NCBI GenBank assembly: GCA_051880395.1
Contig: JBJENW010000067.1
Span: forward strand, 1-20,918
Source: JBJENW01 sp051880395
GTDB taxonomy: Bacteria; Bacillota; Clostridia; Lachnospirales; Lachnospiraceae
Direction of reading: 5' to 3'
DNA length: 20,918 bases
Below, piece after piece: positions 12,011-20,652 of this stretch; position 1 is the first letter of the stretch; every line of letters begins with the position of its first letter. The notes under the pieces were generated by a model. It ran no database searches and was not told the origin of the DNA. It saw only the letters and a program-made list of their open reading frames with translations. The position numbers and the translations under genes are program-made.

Positions 12011-12962
12011 TACAGCATTCTTTTCGGATTTCTTCTTGTTTTTGGATTTTTTGCAGTTTTTCGAGATAGCGTCCATTCACCCAGGATTTTCGACTGTTGA
12101 GATAGCGATTCAATACTTTCCAGTATTTTTGTGGATACCCCAGAATAATCTGCAGCTGCTGCATCTGAAGCGGCGTAAGCGGTGTCACACTACTGTATGC
12201 TGCCAAAAGCTCCTTGCCCATATCCACTCCCCAATTCTGTTTTTCCAAAATTTTTCTCAGAAAAAAAGCAAGATCTGTCATCTGCTCCCCATATTTTAAA
12301 GAAGTAAAACCTGTAACACGAATGCCTTTCGGCGTAAAAAGAATGGTGTGATGACTAAAACTGCCGTGACACAACTCCTGCTTTTGCACTTCCTTTTCCT
12401 CTAACTGTTGTGCCTGCCTCTGCATCTTATCCGCCTGCTCATAAAATTGCGAATATAATTGTAAAAACAGTTGTTCAAATTCCTGCTTTTCTTTTCGTTT
12501 TAATATATAGTTTCTCCCTCGTTTCAGCTCCTGGTTCTGTTTTTTCAATTGAGTCGCTAACGAATCCGTCTTCTGAATAAACGCAGGTATCTCTCCCGGA
12601 TAAAGGCGAAGAATTCGATGAATTTTTGCAAGTGTCTGCACACTGCGACAGACCTCATCGCGGTTTTTCGGATCACATTCTTTTCCTGCGATACAAGTCA
12701 TTAATATGTACCGTTGTCCACTCCGATCCGTTGTGATACAGTTTCCCTCTTTATTTTTTAAAAGCTCATCCACCAAAATCCCTCCGGCACGCAGCTGCCG
12801 AAGTACATCCCGCAAAAACTCCGCTCTCTGCTCCTGCCCCTCATATTTTTGCAGAGTGTAAATTTCTTTCGTACCAAAACAATACATATTCCCCCTCCCT
12901 TTTTTCATCTCAACAATCTCCACCGGATATTGTTCGAGTATCTGCATTTCCCATTTATACAT
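11991..12962 (-). CDS. CotS-like spore coat protein, kinase fold without catalytic residues
   Basis: A 323-residue protein related to the CotS/YutH group of spore-associated proteins, which share the aminoglycoside phosphotransferase fold. Family features are the N-terminal lobe, LAKIHR (about 112-116), a long charged helical insert (140-195) and the C-terminal block ELCHGSFSHHTILF...YGEQMTDLAFFLRKILEKQNW. The usual catalytic loop HGD-x-H-x-x-N reads H199-G-S-F-S-H-H-T, so the base Asp is Ser and the Asn is Thr. The metal-binding D-F-D reads T-G-F (217-219). Phosphotransfer is therefore unlikely; a structural coat role is inferred. ATG 12962 follows GGGAGGGG by 7 nt. A sigma-E/K-like promoter lies at 13004-13033. 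The last codons fall in a miniature hairpin element. Confidence 0.8.
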   Translation of the reverse strand: MYKWEMQILEQYPVEIVEMKKGRGNMYCFGTKEIYTLQKYEGQEQRAEFLRDVLRQLRAGGILVDELLKNKEGNCITTDRSGQRYILMTCIAGKECDPKNRDEVCRSVQTLAKIHRILRLYPGEIPAFIQKTDSLATQLKKQNQELKRGRNYILKRKEKQEFEQLFLQLYSQFYEQADKMQRQAQQLEEKEVQKQELCHGSFSHHTILFTPKGIRVTGFTSLKYGEQMTDLAFFLRKILEKQNWGVDMGKELLAAYSSVTPLTPLQMQQLQIILGYPQKYWKVLNRYLNSRKSWVNGRYLEKLQKIQKQEEIRKECCRKIFQS

Positions 12963-13003
12963 AAAAAACCCCTCCCTTTCTGGTCTCCATTCGTGTTTCT
13001 TTC

Positions 13004-13033
13004 TATCCTATGAGCCCAAAAGAGAGGGTATGC
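13004..13033 (-). promoter_or_regulatory. candidate mother-cell (sigma-E or sigma-K) promoter of the cotS-like gene
   Basis: Minus strand GCATA (13033 to 13029), 16 bp, then CATAGGATA (13012 to 13004). The -10 fits CATANNNTA (sigma-K) and at 6 of 8 the sigma-E form; spacing suits either. It is placed about 40 nt before the ATG and after the cca stop, which agrees with a spore coat gene. Confidence 0.4.
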
Positions 13034-13040
13034 TATTTTT

Positions 13041-14360
13041 TTATAACTTGCTTAAAAGTATTTCTTTCGTGTTCCATTCCGGGTGTTCTAACACCATCTG
13101 CAATAACCGTTCTAATGTTTCGCCAAGTTCTTTTCCCGGTTTCATGCCCGCCGCGATCAGGTCCGATCCTTTCACGGCAAGTTCCTTCAGAGAAAGGCAG
13201 TCTTCACGCTCTATGCACGCCTCATATGCACGCCGGTAATTTTCCACATATGCCAGTTTTTCTTCACGCTGATACGTACTCTGCGCCAGAATGTCCGCTT
13301 TCTTTACCGCAAAAAGAGCCGGATACTGCTCACGTCCCACCTTATAGATTGCCTTCCGCACCGATGCTTGTGACAGTTTCGGATTGTGATCATGCCACTG
13401 CACCAATGCGCAGACATGATCGATCGTGGCATTGTCAAATTTCAACCGCTTTAAAATCTCCTTTGCCATTTTGCTTCCTTCCAGCGGATGCCCATAATAA
13501 TGGTCGATTCCTTTTTCGGGGTCTTTCTTTTTGCACTTCGGTTTTGCGACATCGTGCAATAACATGGTAAGACGAAGCACCTTGTCCGGTGCAATATTCT
13601 CTAGTGCGTGGATCGTATGCTCGCCTACACTATGACAGTGATGTGGATTATTCTGCTCACACTGCATCATGACATCAAATTCGGGCAGAAATACCTTGGT
13701 AAGCCCGGTCTCATACACTATGCGCATACGCTCGGGATGATCTGACACAAGAAGTTTTACCAGCTCCACCTGAATCCGCTCCGCACTGACTTTTGCAAGC
13801 GTCTCTGCCAGTTCACAAATCGCCTGCAATGTCTGCTTTTCAATTTCAAAATCCAGCTGTGCCGAAAAACGCACCGCGCGCATCATGCGCAGTGCATCCT
13901 CCGTAAAACGCTGCTTTGCATCTCCGACACATCGGATACAGTTTCGTTTTAAATCCTCTGCACCGTCAAACGCATCGATCAGACCATCTGTGTCATTGTA
14001 CGCCATTGCATTGATCGTAAAATCACGGCGTTTTAAATCTTCCAATAAATCAGACGTAAACATCACCTCTTTCGGATGACGTCCGTCCTCATATTCCCCA
14101 TCAATTCGATAGGTCGTCACTTCAAATCCATCTTTTCCGAGCATGACTGTGACCGTACCATGCTGGATTCCTGTATCAATCGTACGGTGAAACAACGCTT
14201 TGACCTGCTGTGGACTTGCGGATGTCGTAATATCCCAGTCTCCCGGAGTCCGTCCCAACAGCGTATCTCGAATGCAGCCGCCTACCGCATATGCCTCAAA
14301 CCCGTTGGACTGTAATGTCTGTATGATCTGCTGCACTTTTTCTGGTAATTGTATCCGCAT
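13041..14360 (-). CDS. cca: CCA-adding tRNA nucleotidyltransferase
   Basis: A 439-residue class II nucleotidyltransferase that builds or repairs the 3' CCA end of tRNAs. The N-terminal head has YAVGGCIRDTLLGR and the metal-binding DWDIT within the first 45 residues, and RRDFTINAMAY as the next conserved block. RFTEDALRMMRAVRFSAQL is the neck motif. An HD-type domain follows (LLHDVAKP, GHPLEGS, QWHDHNP), as in the Clostridia and E. coli CCA enzymes with a phosphohydrolase domain. Both tRNA genes in this window lack encoded CCA, so the activity is needed. ATG 14360 has GGAGGTG 4-5 nt upstream. It begins 18 nt after proS and probably shares its T-box-controlled transcript. Confidence 0.94.
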   Translation of the reverse strand: MRIQLPEKVQQIIQTLQSNGFEAYAVGGCIRDTLLGRTPGDWDITTSASPQQVKALFHRTIDTGIQHGTVTVMLGKDGFEVTTYRIDGEYEDGRHPKEVMFTSDLLEDLKRRDFTINAMAYNDTDGLIDAFDGAEDLKRNCIRCVGDAKQRFTEDALRMMRAVRFSAQLDFEIEKQTLQAICELAETLAKVSAERIQVELVKLLVSDHPERMRIVYETGLTKVFLPEFDVMMQCEQNNPHHCHSVGEHTIHALENIAPDKVLRLTMLLHDVAKPKCKKKDPEKGIDHYYGHPLEGSKMAKEILKRLKFDNATIDHVCALVQWHDHNPKLSQASVRKAIYKVGREQYPALFAVKKADILAQSTYQREEKLAYVENYRRAYEACIEREDCLSLKELAVKGSDLIAAGMKPGKELGETLERLLQMVLEHPEWNTKEILLSKL

Positions 14361-14378
14361 TTTTCACCTCCATATATT

Positions 14379-15821
14379 TTAGTATGCTTTTCCCCAATAC
14401 ACTAATTTGTGTGCCGGTTTTCCGCAGCAGACACAGACATCGGAGATCTGCTCCTGATCATCAAACGGCATACAACGGCTTGTCGCACCTGTCTCCTCTT
14501 TGATCTTATCCTCACATTCCTGGCTTTCACACCACATACCACGGATAAAGCCCGGTTTGTTTTCTACTGCATATTTAAATTCCGAATAATTGTGTGCATC
14601 GCTGATGTGTGAATCCCGATGTGCTTTTGCACGCTCAAACATATCTTTCTGAATCGTCTCCAATAATTCACCTACTTTTGCAGAAACCTCATCTAACGAT
14701 ACCACTGTTTTTTCTCTTGTATCACGACGCACCAGTACACACTGATTTGCAGCGATGTCTTTCGGTCCAAGTTCGATTCGAAGCGGATATCCACGCATTT
14801 CTGCTTCGGAGAATTTCCAGCCCGGTGTCTTATCGGAATCGTCTAATTTTGTTGTAATTCCTGCTTTGATCAAAGTCTCTTTTACTTCTTGTGCTTTTGC
14901 AAGTACGCCGTCTGCATCCTGACGAATCGGAATCACCATCACCTGTGTCGGTGCAATTCTCGGTGGCAGAACCAATCCGGAATTGTCTCCATGTACCATG
15001 ATAATGGCTCCGATCAGACGGGTTGTCATTCCCCAGGATGTCTGATGTACATACTGCAATTTATTATCTTTATCTGTATACTGAATGCCAAATGCTTTCG
15101 CAAATCCATCACCGAAGTTATGGCTGGTTCCGGACTGAAGCGCTTTTCCATCATGCATCAATGCTTCGATCGTATACGTTGCTTCTGCTCCTGAAAATTT
15201 TTCTTTTTCTGTTTTCTGTCCGCGTACAACCGGCATTGCCAGCACTTCCTCACAAAAGTCCGCATACAGATTTAACATCTGAACGGTACGTGCCTCCGCT
15301 TCTTCTTCTGTCGCATGTGCAGTATGTCCCTCCTGCCACAAAAATTCACGGGAACGCAAAAACGGTCTGGTTTCTTTTTCCCATCGAACAACGGAGCACC
15401 ACTGGTTATATACTTTTGGCAAATCCCGATAAGACTGGATATCATTTTTATAAAAATCACAGAACAGTGTCTCCGATGTCGGACGAACACAAAGCGGTTC
15501 CTGCAACTCATTTAATCCGCCTTTGGTTACCCAGGCACACTCTGGTGCAAATCCCTCGATCATGTCCTTTTCTTTTTCTAACAGACTCTCCGGAATAAAC
15601 AACGGCATGTAGACGTTTTCTACACCGGTCTCTTTAAAACGACGATCCAGCTCTTTTTGAATATTTTCCCAGATTGCATATCCTGCTGGTTTAATGATCA
15701 TACATCCTTTTACGGAAGAATAATCGATCAACTCCGCTTTCTTTACAACATCCGTATACCACTGGGCAAAATCGGTTTCCATGGATGTGATCTCTTCTAC
15801 TAATTTTTTTTCCTTTGCCAT
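14379..15821 (-). CDS. proS: prolyl-tRNA synthetase, short (type 3) form
   Basis: A 480-residue class II synthetase that charges tRNA-Pro. Motif 1 surrounds VYMPLFIPESLL. Motif 2 is VRWEKETRPFLRSREFLWQEGHTAH. The EPLCVRPTSET block binds the substrate. The C-terminal part has a Cys-rich module (CESQECED, CVCCGKPAHK) and ends in WGKAY, the eukaryote/archaea-like C-terminus. There is no editing (INS) insertion between motifs 2 and 3; the common bacterial ProS has one and is about 570 residues long. ATG 15821 has AAGGAG 8 nt upstream. Expression is controlled by a proline T-box leader at 15869-16103. Confidence 0.95.
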   Translation of the reverse strand: MAKEKKLVEEITSMETDFAQWYTDVVKKAELIDYSSVKGCMIIKPAGYAIWENIQKELDRRFKETGVENVYMPLFIPESLLEKEKDMIEGFAPECAWVTKGGLNELQEPLCVRPTSETLFCDFYKNDIQSYRDLPKVYNQWCSVVRWEKETRPFLRSREFLWQEGHTAHATEEEAEARTVQMLNLYADFCEEVLAMPVVRGQKTEKEKFSGAEATYTIEALMHDGKALQSGTSHNFGDGFAKAFGIQYTDKDNKLQYVHQTSWGMTTRLIGAIIMVHGDNSGLVLPPRIAPTQVMVIPIRQDADGVLAKAQEVKETLIKAGITTKLDDSDKTPGWKFSEAEMRGYPLRIELGPKDIAANQCVLVRRDTREKTVVSLDEVSAKVGELLETIQKDMFERAKAHRDSHISDAHNYSEFKYAVENKPGFIRGMWCESQECEDKIKEETGATSRCMPFDDQEQISDVCVCCGKPAHKLVYWGKAY

Positions 15822-15868
15822 TTTCTTTCTCCTTTACTTTTCTAATTCGCAGTGTGTATTCTCCAATG

Positions 15869-15912
15869 AAAAAACGCCGGTTCTCCAATCCCATAGGGAC
15901 CGGAAACCGGCG
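15869..15912 (-). terminator. T-box terminator
   Basis: Arms CGCCGGTT (15912 to 15905) and AACCGGCG (15882 to 15875) are followed by six T (15874 to 15869). The upstream arm overlaps the T-box motif, so terminator and antiterminator exclude each other. Confidence 0.92.
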
Positions 15913-16103
15913 GTACCACCCTGTTTAATGTTATCCATTCACTCTATTCCGTTAACGCCGGAGTACGTCATACTTTCGTATAAAGCTCCGAGGCAGGTTC
16001 GGCTGTTCCAAAACAGGAATCTTTCAGCACGGCTTTCACCGGATTCCCTCTCTGCGTTTCTTTCCAACGTACTAGTCCTCTTCTACGCCAATTATCTGCA
16101 ACT
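15869..16103 (-). promoter_or_regulatory. T-box leader (proline) controlling proS-cca
   Basis: The minus-strand leader has a long stem I region, a GGTGAAA-type conserved segment, and a specifier context GAACCTGCC in which CCT (15997 to 15995) is a proline codon. The antiterminator T-box AGGGTGGTACCGCC is at 15922 to 15909, followed by a competing terminator hairpin. Uncharged tRNA-Pro would pair with the CCU specifier and, through its NCCA end, with the T-box bulge, allowing read-through into proS. Confidence 0.93.
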
Positions 16104-16109
16104 TCTCTT

Positions 16110-16138
16110 AGTCTAAAGCACTTTTGGGGAGTTGTCAA
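16110..16138 (-). promoter_or_regulatory. sigma-A promoter of the proS T-box leader
   Basis: Minus strand TTGACA (16138 to 16133), a 17-bp spacer and TAGACT (16115 to 16110). It begins 16 bp past the diguanylate cyclase stop, with no visible terminator between. Confidence 0.8.
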
Positions 16139-16153
16139 CCCTTTTTCCCGTTT

Positions 16154-17257
16154 CTACTCTTCCATATGATAGATTCGCTTTTCCTCATACATCGCAGCAT
16201 CCGCTTCGGAAATAACCGTTGCAATCTCACTTCCTTTTCCAATCGCATACCCGACAGATGCTGACAATTCGATTTTTGAAAGATTGTTTTTCATTTTTAG
16301 AATCGTTTTCCATCTGAGCAAGAGCTCCTGTATCTCTTCTTCTGTCGGATTTTCAAGAATCATCGCAAATTCATCTCCGCCGATTCGGTATGCCTTTTTT
16401 GTCTCATCTGATATTTCTCGGATGGATTCGGCAATGCTTGTGATCAGATAGTCCCCATACTCATGCCCCAGACCATCATTTGTCTCCTTCAATTCATTTA
16501 TATCCCAAAAAATCACTCCGATCATCTTCACTCTTCTATATTCACTTTGTATCATTCTCATATACTTATTCCGATTATATAGAGATGTCATTTGGTCTGT
16601 TTCACTTAATTTGAGCAGATACTGTTCATGAAGTGCCTGCCTGGCAATACTATTTGAGATTCTTTGTACCAAAGGAATCATCGCCAGCAACGCCATGCTC
16701 CTCGGAAGTACAAAAAATAACGGAAGTACCATCCAAGGATTATCATTTAACTGATCAAACATTAATTTTCCTGTCGACTGGCTGCGATAAAATTCTACTT
16801 TCTGTGTCGTGACTGCCGCCATATTTGCATCGCAGAGTCCAAAATAATACCCACACATAACTGTAGCAAAGATACTTAGTACCGACAATGCATACGAAAT
16901 GTATAGCATTTTCCGATCCCGATACTGCACAGAAAATAACAGAGGCAGTATATAAAATACGATGGCATGATACGTAAGAAAAATTCCCACGATCGTGACC
17001 TGCAGCACAACTGTAAATAATAGGAAATATTTCATCCACGCTTTTTGAATCCCCGCCGTAAGGCATACGATCACTGCCACGCAGACAACCAAAAGACTTA
17101 AGAAAAAACTCTGCGCCATCAGTTTCCAATCCACAATAAATATATCGAGAAGATTTAAGATCCAGACGACCGAATGCAGCAGTTCAATAAATACGATACA
17201 CTTTAATGAAAATTGATTCGCCTCTTCTTCCATCAACTGCCGCTCATTTTTCCTCAT
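16154..17257 (-). CDS. membrane-bound diguanylate cyclase (GGDEF)
   Basis: A 367-residue protein. Residues 18-200 contain about six hydrophobic segments, an integral-membrane sensor I do not assign to a named family, with a 35-residue external-looking stretch near 142-175. Residues 215-367 form a GGDEF domain: DQMTSLYNRNKY, the metal/substrate block FWDINELKETNDGLGHEYGD (250-269), the intact active site GGDEF (293-297) and ASVGYAIG. An active cyclase making c-di-GMP from two GTP is expected. The usual inhibitory RxxD five residues before GGDEF is not present (the aligned residues read DETK). ATG 17257 has GGGAGG 8 nt upstream. A hairpin element (17281-17319) precedes it, and it has no obvious functional partner among its neighbours. 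Confidence 0.9.
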   Translation of the reverse strand: MRKNERQLMEEEANQFSLKCIVFIELLHSVVWILNLLDIFIVDWKLMAQSFFLSLLVVCVAVIVCLTAGIQKAWMKYFLLFTVVLQVTIVGIFLTYHAIVFYILPLLFSVQYRDRKMLYISYALSVLSIFATVMCGYYFGLCDANMAAVTTQKVEFYRSQSTGKLMFDQLNDNPWMVLPLFFVLPRSMALLAMIPLVQRISNSIARQALHEQYLLKLSETDQMTSLYNRNKYMRMIQSEYRRVKMIGVIFWDINELKETNDGLGHEYGDYLITSIAESIREISDETKKAYRIGGDEFAMILENPTEEEIQELLLRWKTILKMKNNLSKIELSASVGYAIGKGSEIATVISEADAAMYEEKRIYHMEE

Positions 17258-17280
17258 TCTCTCACCCTCCCAGCTTTATT

Positions 17281-17319
17281 GTTCTCTCAATATCAGGCAC
17301 AAAGAGACTCTGAGAGAAC
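17281..17319 (-). repeat. leader hairpin element, copy 2 (before the diguanylate cyclase)
   Basis: Perfect 9-bp arms GTTCTCTCA/TGAGAGAAC enclose a 21-nt loop carrying the same core as 9551-9575 (22 of 25 positions). No T run follows on the minus strand (AATAAAGC), so it does not look like a simple terminator for the upstream gene. It ends 24 nt before the diguanylate cyclase ATG, close to its ribosome binding site. Confidence 0.5.
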
Positions 17320-17335
17320 CTATTATTCTAAAAGA

Positions 17336-17932
17336 TTATAACACAAACCACACAATTTCTACAACTGCCACACAAGTACCAAGCCATCCCAATACTTGAT
17401 TTGTAATTCCATTTGAAGCGCATAATTTTAGACAAAATCCTTCTTTTAGCGGATACAACAGACAAACTTTTTTCTTATTTAGAAGATCTAACAGTATGTG
17501 CGACACAAAAGCAGCTGAAAAATAAGGTGCCGCCATTGGAATTGCGGTCTGAAGTGCGGTCGACAACAATGCCAATGCAAGGATCGAATGCATAAATGTC
17601 CGATGCGGCTGCCTTTTTCCATAAATACAGATCCCCGCAAATACTAAAAGCCCCAGAATCATCCGAAATGCTCCTGTATTCTGTTTTAATTTCGAAAGAA
17701 TCCCCAAATGAAAAATCAGATCAGCCCCTGCCACAAGAACGGCGATTCCCATTGCCACACTGCAGGCTGCACCAATCTTTTTATGTGAACGGGACGAATC
17801 CACATCAATATCACTGATCACTGCTCCCACAGATGCTGCGACTGTACCAATGACAATCTCTGGTATTGTATGTGGCTGCACGATGCAAAGTGCCGCTGCT
17901 ATCCCCACTGCCGTATGTGTTTTTCCAAGCAT
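17336..17932 (-). CDS. YdjM-family membrane-bound metal-dependent hydrolase
   Basis: A 198-residue polytopic membrane protein with the family's metal-ligand pattern: MLGKTHTAVG at the N-terminus (His 6), GAVISDIDVDSSRSHKK (about 36-52), RTFMHSILALALL (about 111-123) and SHILLDLLNKKKV (about 143-155). In between are four or five hydrophobic segments, and a final one ends the protein. E. coli YdjM is LexA-regulated and of unknown substrate; only the fold and likely hydrolase class can be claimed here. I see no SOS box. ATG 17932 follows GGGGGAG by 5 nt. A perfect TATAAT at 18010 to 18005 could be its -10, but no good -35 accompanies it. It is followed by the hairpin element and the diguanylate cyclase gene. 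Confidence 0.85.
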   Translation of the reverse strand: MLGKTHTAVGIAAALCIVQPHTIPEIVIGTVAASVGAVISDIDVDSSRSHKKIGAACSVAMGIAVLVAGADLIFHLGILSKLKQNTGAFRMILGLLVFAGICIYGKRQPHRTFMHSILALALLSTALQTAIPMAAPYFSAAFVSHILLDLLNKKKVCLLYPLKEGFCLKLCASNGITNQVLGWLGTCVAVVEIVWFVL

Positions 17933-18093
17933 AATTTCTCCCCCTAATCATCGTTCTTTTCTAATATCTTTTCTTTTTGTAGTACTTGTTTCCTATTTTC
18001 ATCTATTATACTCTACTCCAACTTATTTTTCCATATTTTTTTATATCTTCCTTACTTTTTTATAATTTTCCCACTATTTTCAGAAAATACTCT

Positions 18094-18127
18094 AAAAAAA
18101 CTGCCGCAAGTTCTTAAACTTGCGACA
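18094..18127 (-). terminator. terminator of the ABC transporter operon
   Basis: Perfect 8-bp arms CGCAAGTT/AACTTGCG extended by G-C and CAG pairs, followed by seven T on the minus strand (18100 to 18094). It begins 7 nt past the permease stop. Confidence 0.88.
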
Positions 18128-18133
18128 ATTCTT

Positions 18134-19732
18134 TTACGCCAATGTCTCGAAAATCCTTGTTCCTTTCTTTTTCAGCCAAACGTACATTCCTACAAATGCA
18201 GCGAACAAAATTGCAGCTACCATACCGAAAAATCCTATCGGTGTCACCATTTTTCCCACTGCCATATGCAATGCAAAACAAGCGGTCACAAGTACCCATC
18301 CGCCAAACAAAGAAATCATGACACTCATGCTCTGCTTGATTGGCACAACCTCATTTGTCCACTTGAGATTCGGTACCAGAAGATTTAACATCAATCCAAA
18401 CTCTGCCATCACAAACACAAACAGATCCGTCACGAAAACCAGCATCATACCATTGATAAAATCCGGTTTGATCACAATCAACACACAGATTTCCAAAAAT
18501 GTAACCGGAACCAGTGTCAACGTCAAATGCACCTGCAATTTTCCCAAAAGTGCCTTCCATGCCGGCACCGGAAAAGAATGTAACAACCACAGATTCTTTC
18601 CCTCCAGTGAAACAGACGGCGCCGTAATGTCATTCATACTTGCCATCATGCAAATGCCGGCGCAGGCAACCAACGGAATCAGATCCAGCGAAAACATCTC
18701 TGTTTTTGAAACAAACTGTACCATTCCGTCTCCCTTGATGAGACAGGCAATTCCAGCGACCACCATCATTAGAATACCCAAACCACAATTCAGCATATAT
18801 GTAGAACTTCCCAGGAAACGATGCATCTCTTTTTGAAACAACGCCTTTTGCATACTTCCCACTTTCATTGTCTGCTGCTTATATTCTTTTTTTGCAATTC
18901 CTTTATTTTTCGTAATGATCTTGATATAGCTAGACGACAACACCACATAAATAACAGCAAACAATACCAAAACTGCTGCCGTTATGATCAAAAATGCCTG
19001 CCCATTTCCAGCACTTGCCTGCCCCATCTGATAGATCGGATACACCTTTCCTTTGAAAAAGTCTCCTGCAATCTGCGGATTTACGATCACTTCCTGTAAA
19101 AGATTGAATCCTTTCATGTAAAAATAATAATACGCAACCAAAAATACGATTGAAAAAACAACCGTGATCATATTTTTATTTTTCGAGATAGAGGCAATCC
19201 ATGCGACTACACCTCCGAGAACAGTGGAAAGTGACAACACAAATACAGACAAAACCAACGTCATCAAAAGCGACAGCACAATCGCCAATACGCTTGGTTT
19301 CGCCGCTATAAAATAAACCAGTAATGCCGGAATCATCACCAGAAGTTCATACAGAAGTCCCATGGCGTAGACACCGATCAAACGCACAAATAAAATACTT
19401 CTCGGTCGAATCGGCATGGAAAGAAGCATGGCATTATCCTTTGCCTGATATAAACTCGCATACGTATTAAAAACACTTCCAAACGCTCCTAACGCAATCG
19501 CCATCAGATCCATCAATGCAAAGTACAACCATGCCATCCCTGCATCTACCAGCGGTTTACACATTTCACTTCCCATATTAAAAAACAGGTATGCCACTAC
19601 TCCAAACATGAGCAGATACAGCAATACTGCACACGCCAGATTTCCTGCTTTCCGTTTTGTATTCTTTTTCTTATCCATCCAAAAGAACGAAAACAATTCC
19701 ATCAACTGTTTTTTTATCAGTATTCTAGTCAT
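18134..19732 (-). CDS. ABC transporter permease (ABC-2-like exporter, 532 aa)
   Basis: A large hydrophobic protein with about twelve predicted membrane segments arranged in two halves, separated by a basic cytoplasmic loop (ITKNKGIAKKEYKQQTMKVGSMQKALFQKEMHRFLGS, about 275-312). The C-terminus is basic. It pairs with the ATPase at 19725-20438 and resembles two-gene ABC-2 export systems; the substrate cannot be read from the sequence. ATG 19732 is chosen: GGAGG is 6 nt upstream and the gene then overlaps the ATPase stop by 8 nt, a coupled arrangement. An ATG at 19759 would give nine more residues, but AGAGG abuts it directly. Confidence 0.83.
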   Translation of the reverse strand: MTRILIKKQLMELFSFFWMDKKKNTKRKAGNLACAVLLYLLMFGVVAYLFFNMGSEMCKPLVDAGMAWLYFALMDLMAIALGAFGSVFNTYASLYQAKDNAMLLSMPIRPRSILFVRLIGVYAMGLLYELLVMIPALLVYFIAAKPSVLAIVLSLLMTLVLSVFVLSLSTVLGGVVAWIASISKNKNMITVVFSIVFLVAYYYFYMKGFNLLQEVIVNPQIAGDFFKGKVYPIYQMGQASAGNGQAFLIITAAVLVLFAVIYVVLSSSYIKIITKNKGIAKKEYKQQTMKVGSMQKALFQKEMHRFLGSSTYMLNCGLGILMMVVAGIACLIKGDGMVQFVSKTEMFSLDLIPLVACAGICMMASMNDITAPSVSLEGKNLWLLHSFPVPAWKALLGKLQVHLTLTLVPVTFLEICVLIVIKPDFINGMMLVFVTDLFVFVMAEFGLMLNLLVPNLKWTNEVVPIKQSMSVMISLFGGWVLVTACFALHMAVGKMVTPIGFFGMVAAILFAAFVGMYVWLKKKGTRIFETLA

Positions 19733-20438
19733 GATCCGCCTCCAGTTCCAGGAATACATCCTCTAAGGAATCATCTCCTTTGACTTCCTCCATCGTTCCG
19801 TCTTTCATTAAAACACCTTTTTTAATAATCGCCACTTTATCACAAAGTTTTTCTGCCACTTCCAAAACGTGTGTAGAAAAAAAGATTGCTCCGCCCTTAT
19901 CACAGATTTCGCGCATCATCTCTTTGAGCAAATGTGATGCTTTCGGATCCAAACCAACAAACGGCTCATCCATAATAATAAGTTTTGGCTCATGAATCCA
20001 TGCGGAAATGATTGCTAATTTCTGTTTCATTCCATGGGAATAAGAAGATACCGGTTGTGCCAAATCTGCCGTCAATTCAAATGCATCTGCATATTTATGA
20101 ATCCGCTCCTCTCTGTCCTTTGCACTCACGCCGAAAATATCTGCCACAAAATTCAAAAACTGAATGCCAGTCATAAATTCATACAAATCCGGATTATCCG
20201 GAATATAGGCAATCTTTGCCTTGCATTCTAGTGGTTTGTCTTTCATCGAAATGCCATCCACATAAACTTCTCCGCTATCCTGCATCTGAAGACCGCAGCA
20301 TGCCTTGATGGTCGTTGTCTTTCCGGCTCCGTTATGTCCGATAAATCCATAAATTTCTCCCGGACGAATATGCAAAGAAAGGTCAGCCACCGCTTTCTTT
20401 TCTCCAAAACTTTTTGTTAAATGTTCAATTTTTAACAT
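19725..20438 (-). CDS. ABC transporter ATP-binding protein
   Basis: A 237-residue nucleotide-binding subunit of a membrane exporter. Walker A GHNGAGKT is at 34-41, the signature YSHGMKQK at 133-140 (SHGM instead of SGGQ, usual in this drug/bacteriocin-export subgroup), Walker B LIIMDEP at 153-159 with the D-loop GLDP, and the switch His in STH at 190. At the Q-loop position the sequence reads YIPDNPDLYEFMTG. ATG 20438 follows GGAGGAG by about 6 nt. It overlaps the permease gene downstream, and the pair ends at the 18094-18127 terminator. Confidence 0.95.
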   Translation of the reverse strand: MLKIEHLTKSFGEKKAVADLSLHIRPGEIYGFIGHNGAGKTTTIKACCGLQMQDSGEVYVDGISMKDKPLECKAKIAYIPDNPDLYEFMTGIQFLNFVADIFGVSAKDREERIHKYADAFELTADLAQPVSSYSHGMKQKLAIISAWIHEPKLIIMDEPFVGLDPKASHLLKEMMREICDKGGAIFFSTHVLEVAEKLCDKVAIIKKGVLMKDGTMEEVKGDDSLEDVFLELEADHD

Positions 20439-20480
20439 AACTACTCCTCCATTTTTGTTTACTCTTACGTTGTCTTTTCT

Positions 20481-20489
20481 ATCATACCA
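20481..20489 (-). promoter_or_regulatory. candidate extended -10 promoter of the ABC operon
   Basis: Minus strand TGGTATGAT (20489 to 20481) is an extended -10. Seventeen bp upstream is GTGAAT, a poor -35. The predicted start lies about 35 nt before the ATPase ATG. Confidence 0.4.
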
Positions 20490-20509
20490 TTCTTTTTCAC
20501 AATATTCAC

Positions 20510-20652
20510 TATCTTTTTACTATATGTTTCCAAATCTATTTTTAAGATTGCGGTTTATACATTACGTTTTATATGAGTGTAAGTCTTTGCAGGTTCTACT
20601 TTATTGGTCTCCCACTGCATTTTCGCGGCCACCACTTTTTGGGCATTTTGAC
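20510..20652. other. AT-rich spacer without recognised features
   Basis: Between the ABC promoter and long-hairpin copy B I see no convincing gene, promoter or hairpin. The string CACTTTTTG at about 20632-20640 matches the outermost arm of copy A, so copy B may extend leftward to here, with its partner arm beyond the right edge of the window. Confidence 0.4.

Noticed and set aside
15023..15598. 191-codon plus-strand open frame opposite proS
   Set aside because: Antisense to conserved synthetase motifs, no recognisable domain and no ribosome binding site.
17281..17319. Terminator of the YdjM-like gene
   Set aside because: The hairpin is perfect but is followed by AATAAAGC on the minus strand rather than a T run, and its loop core recurs before rqcP, so a leader element fits better.
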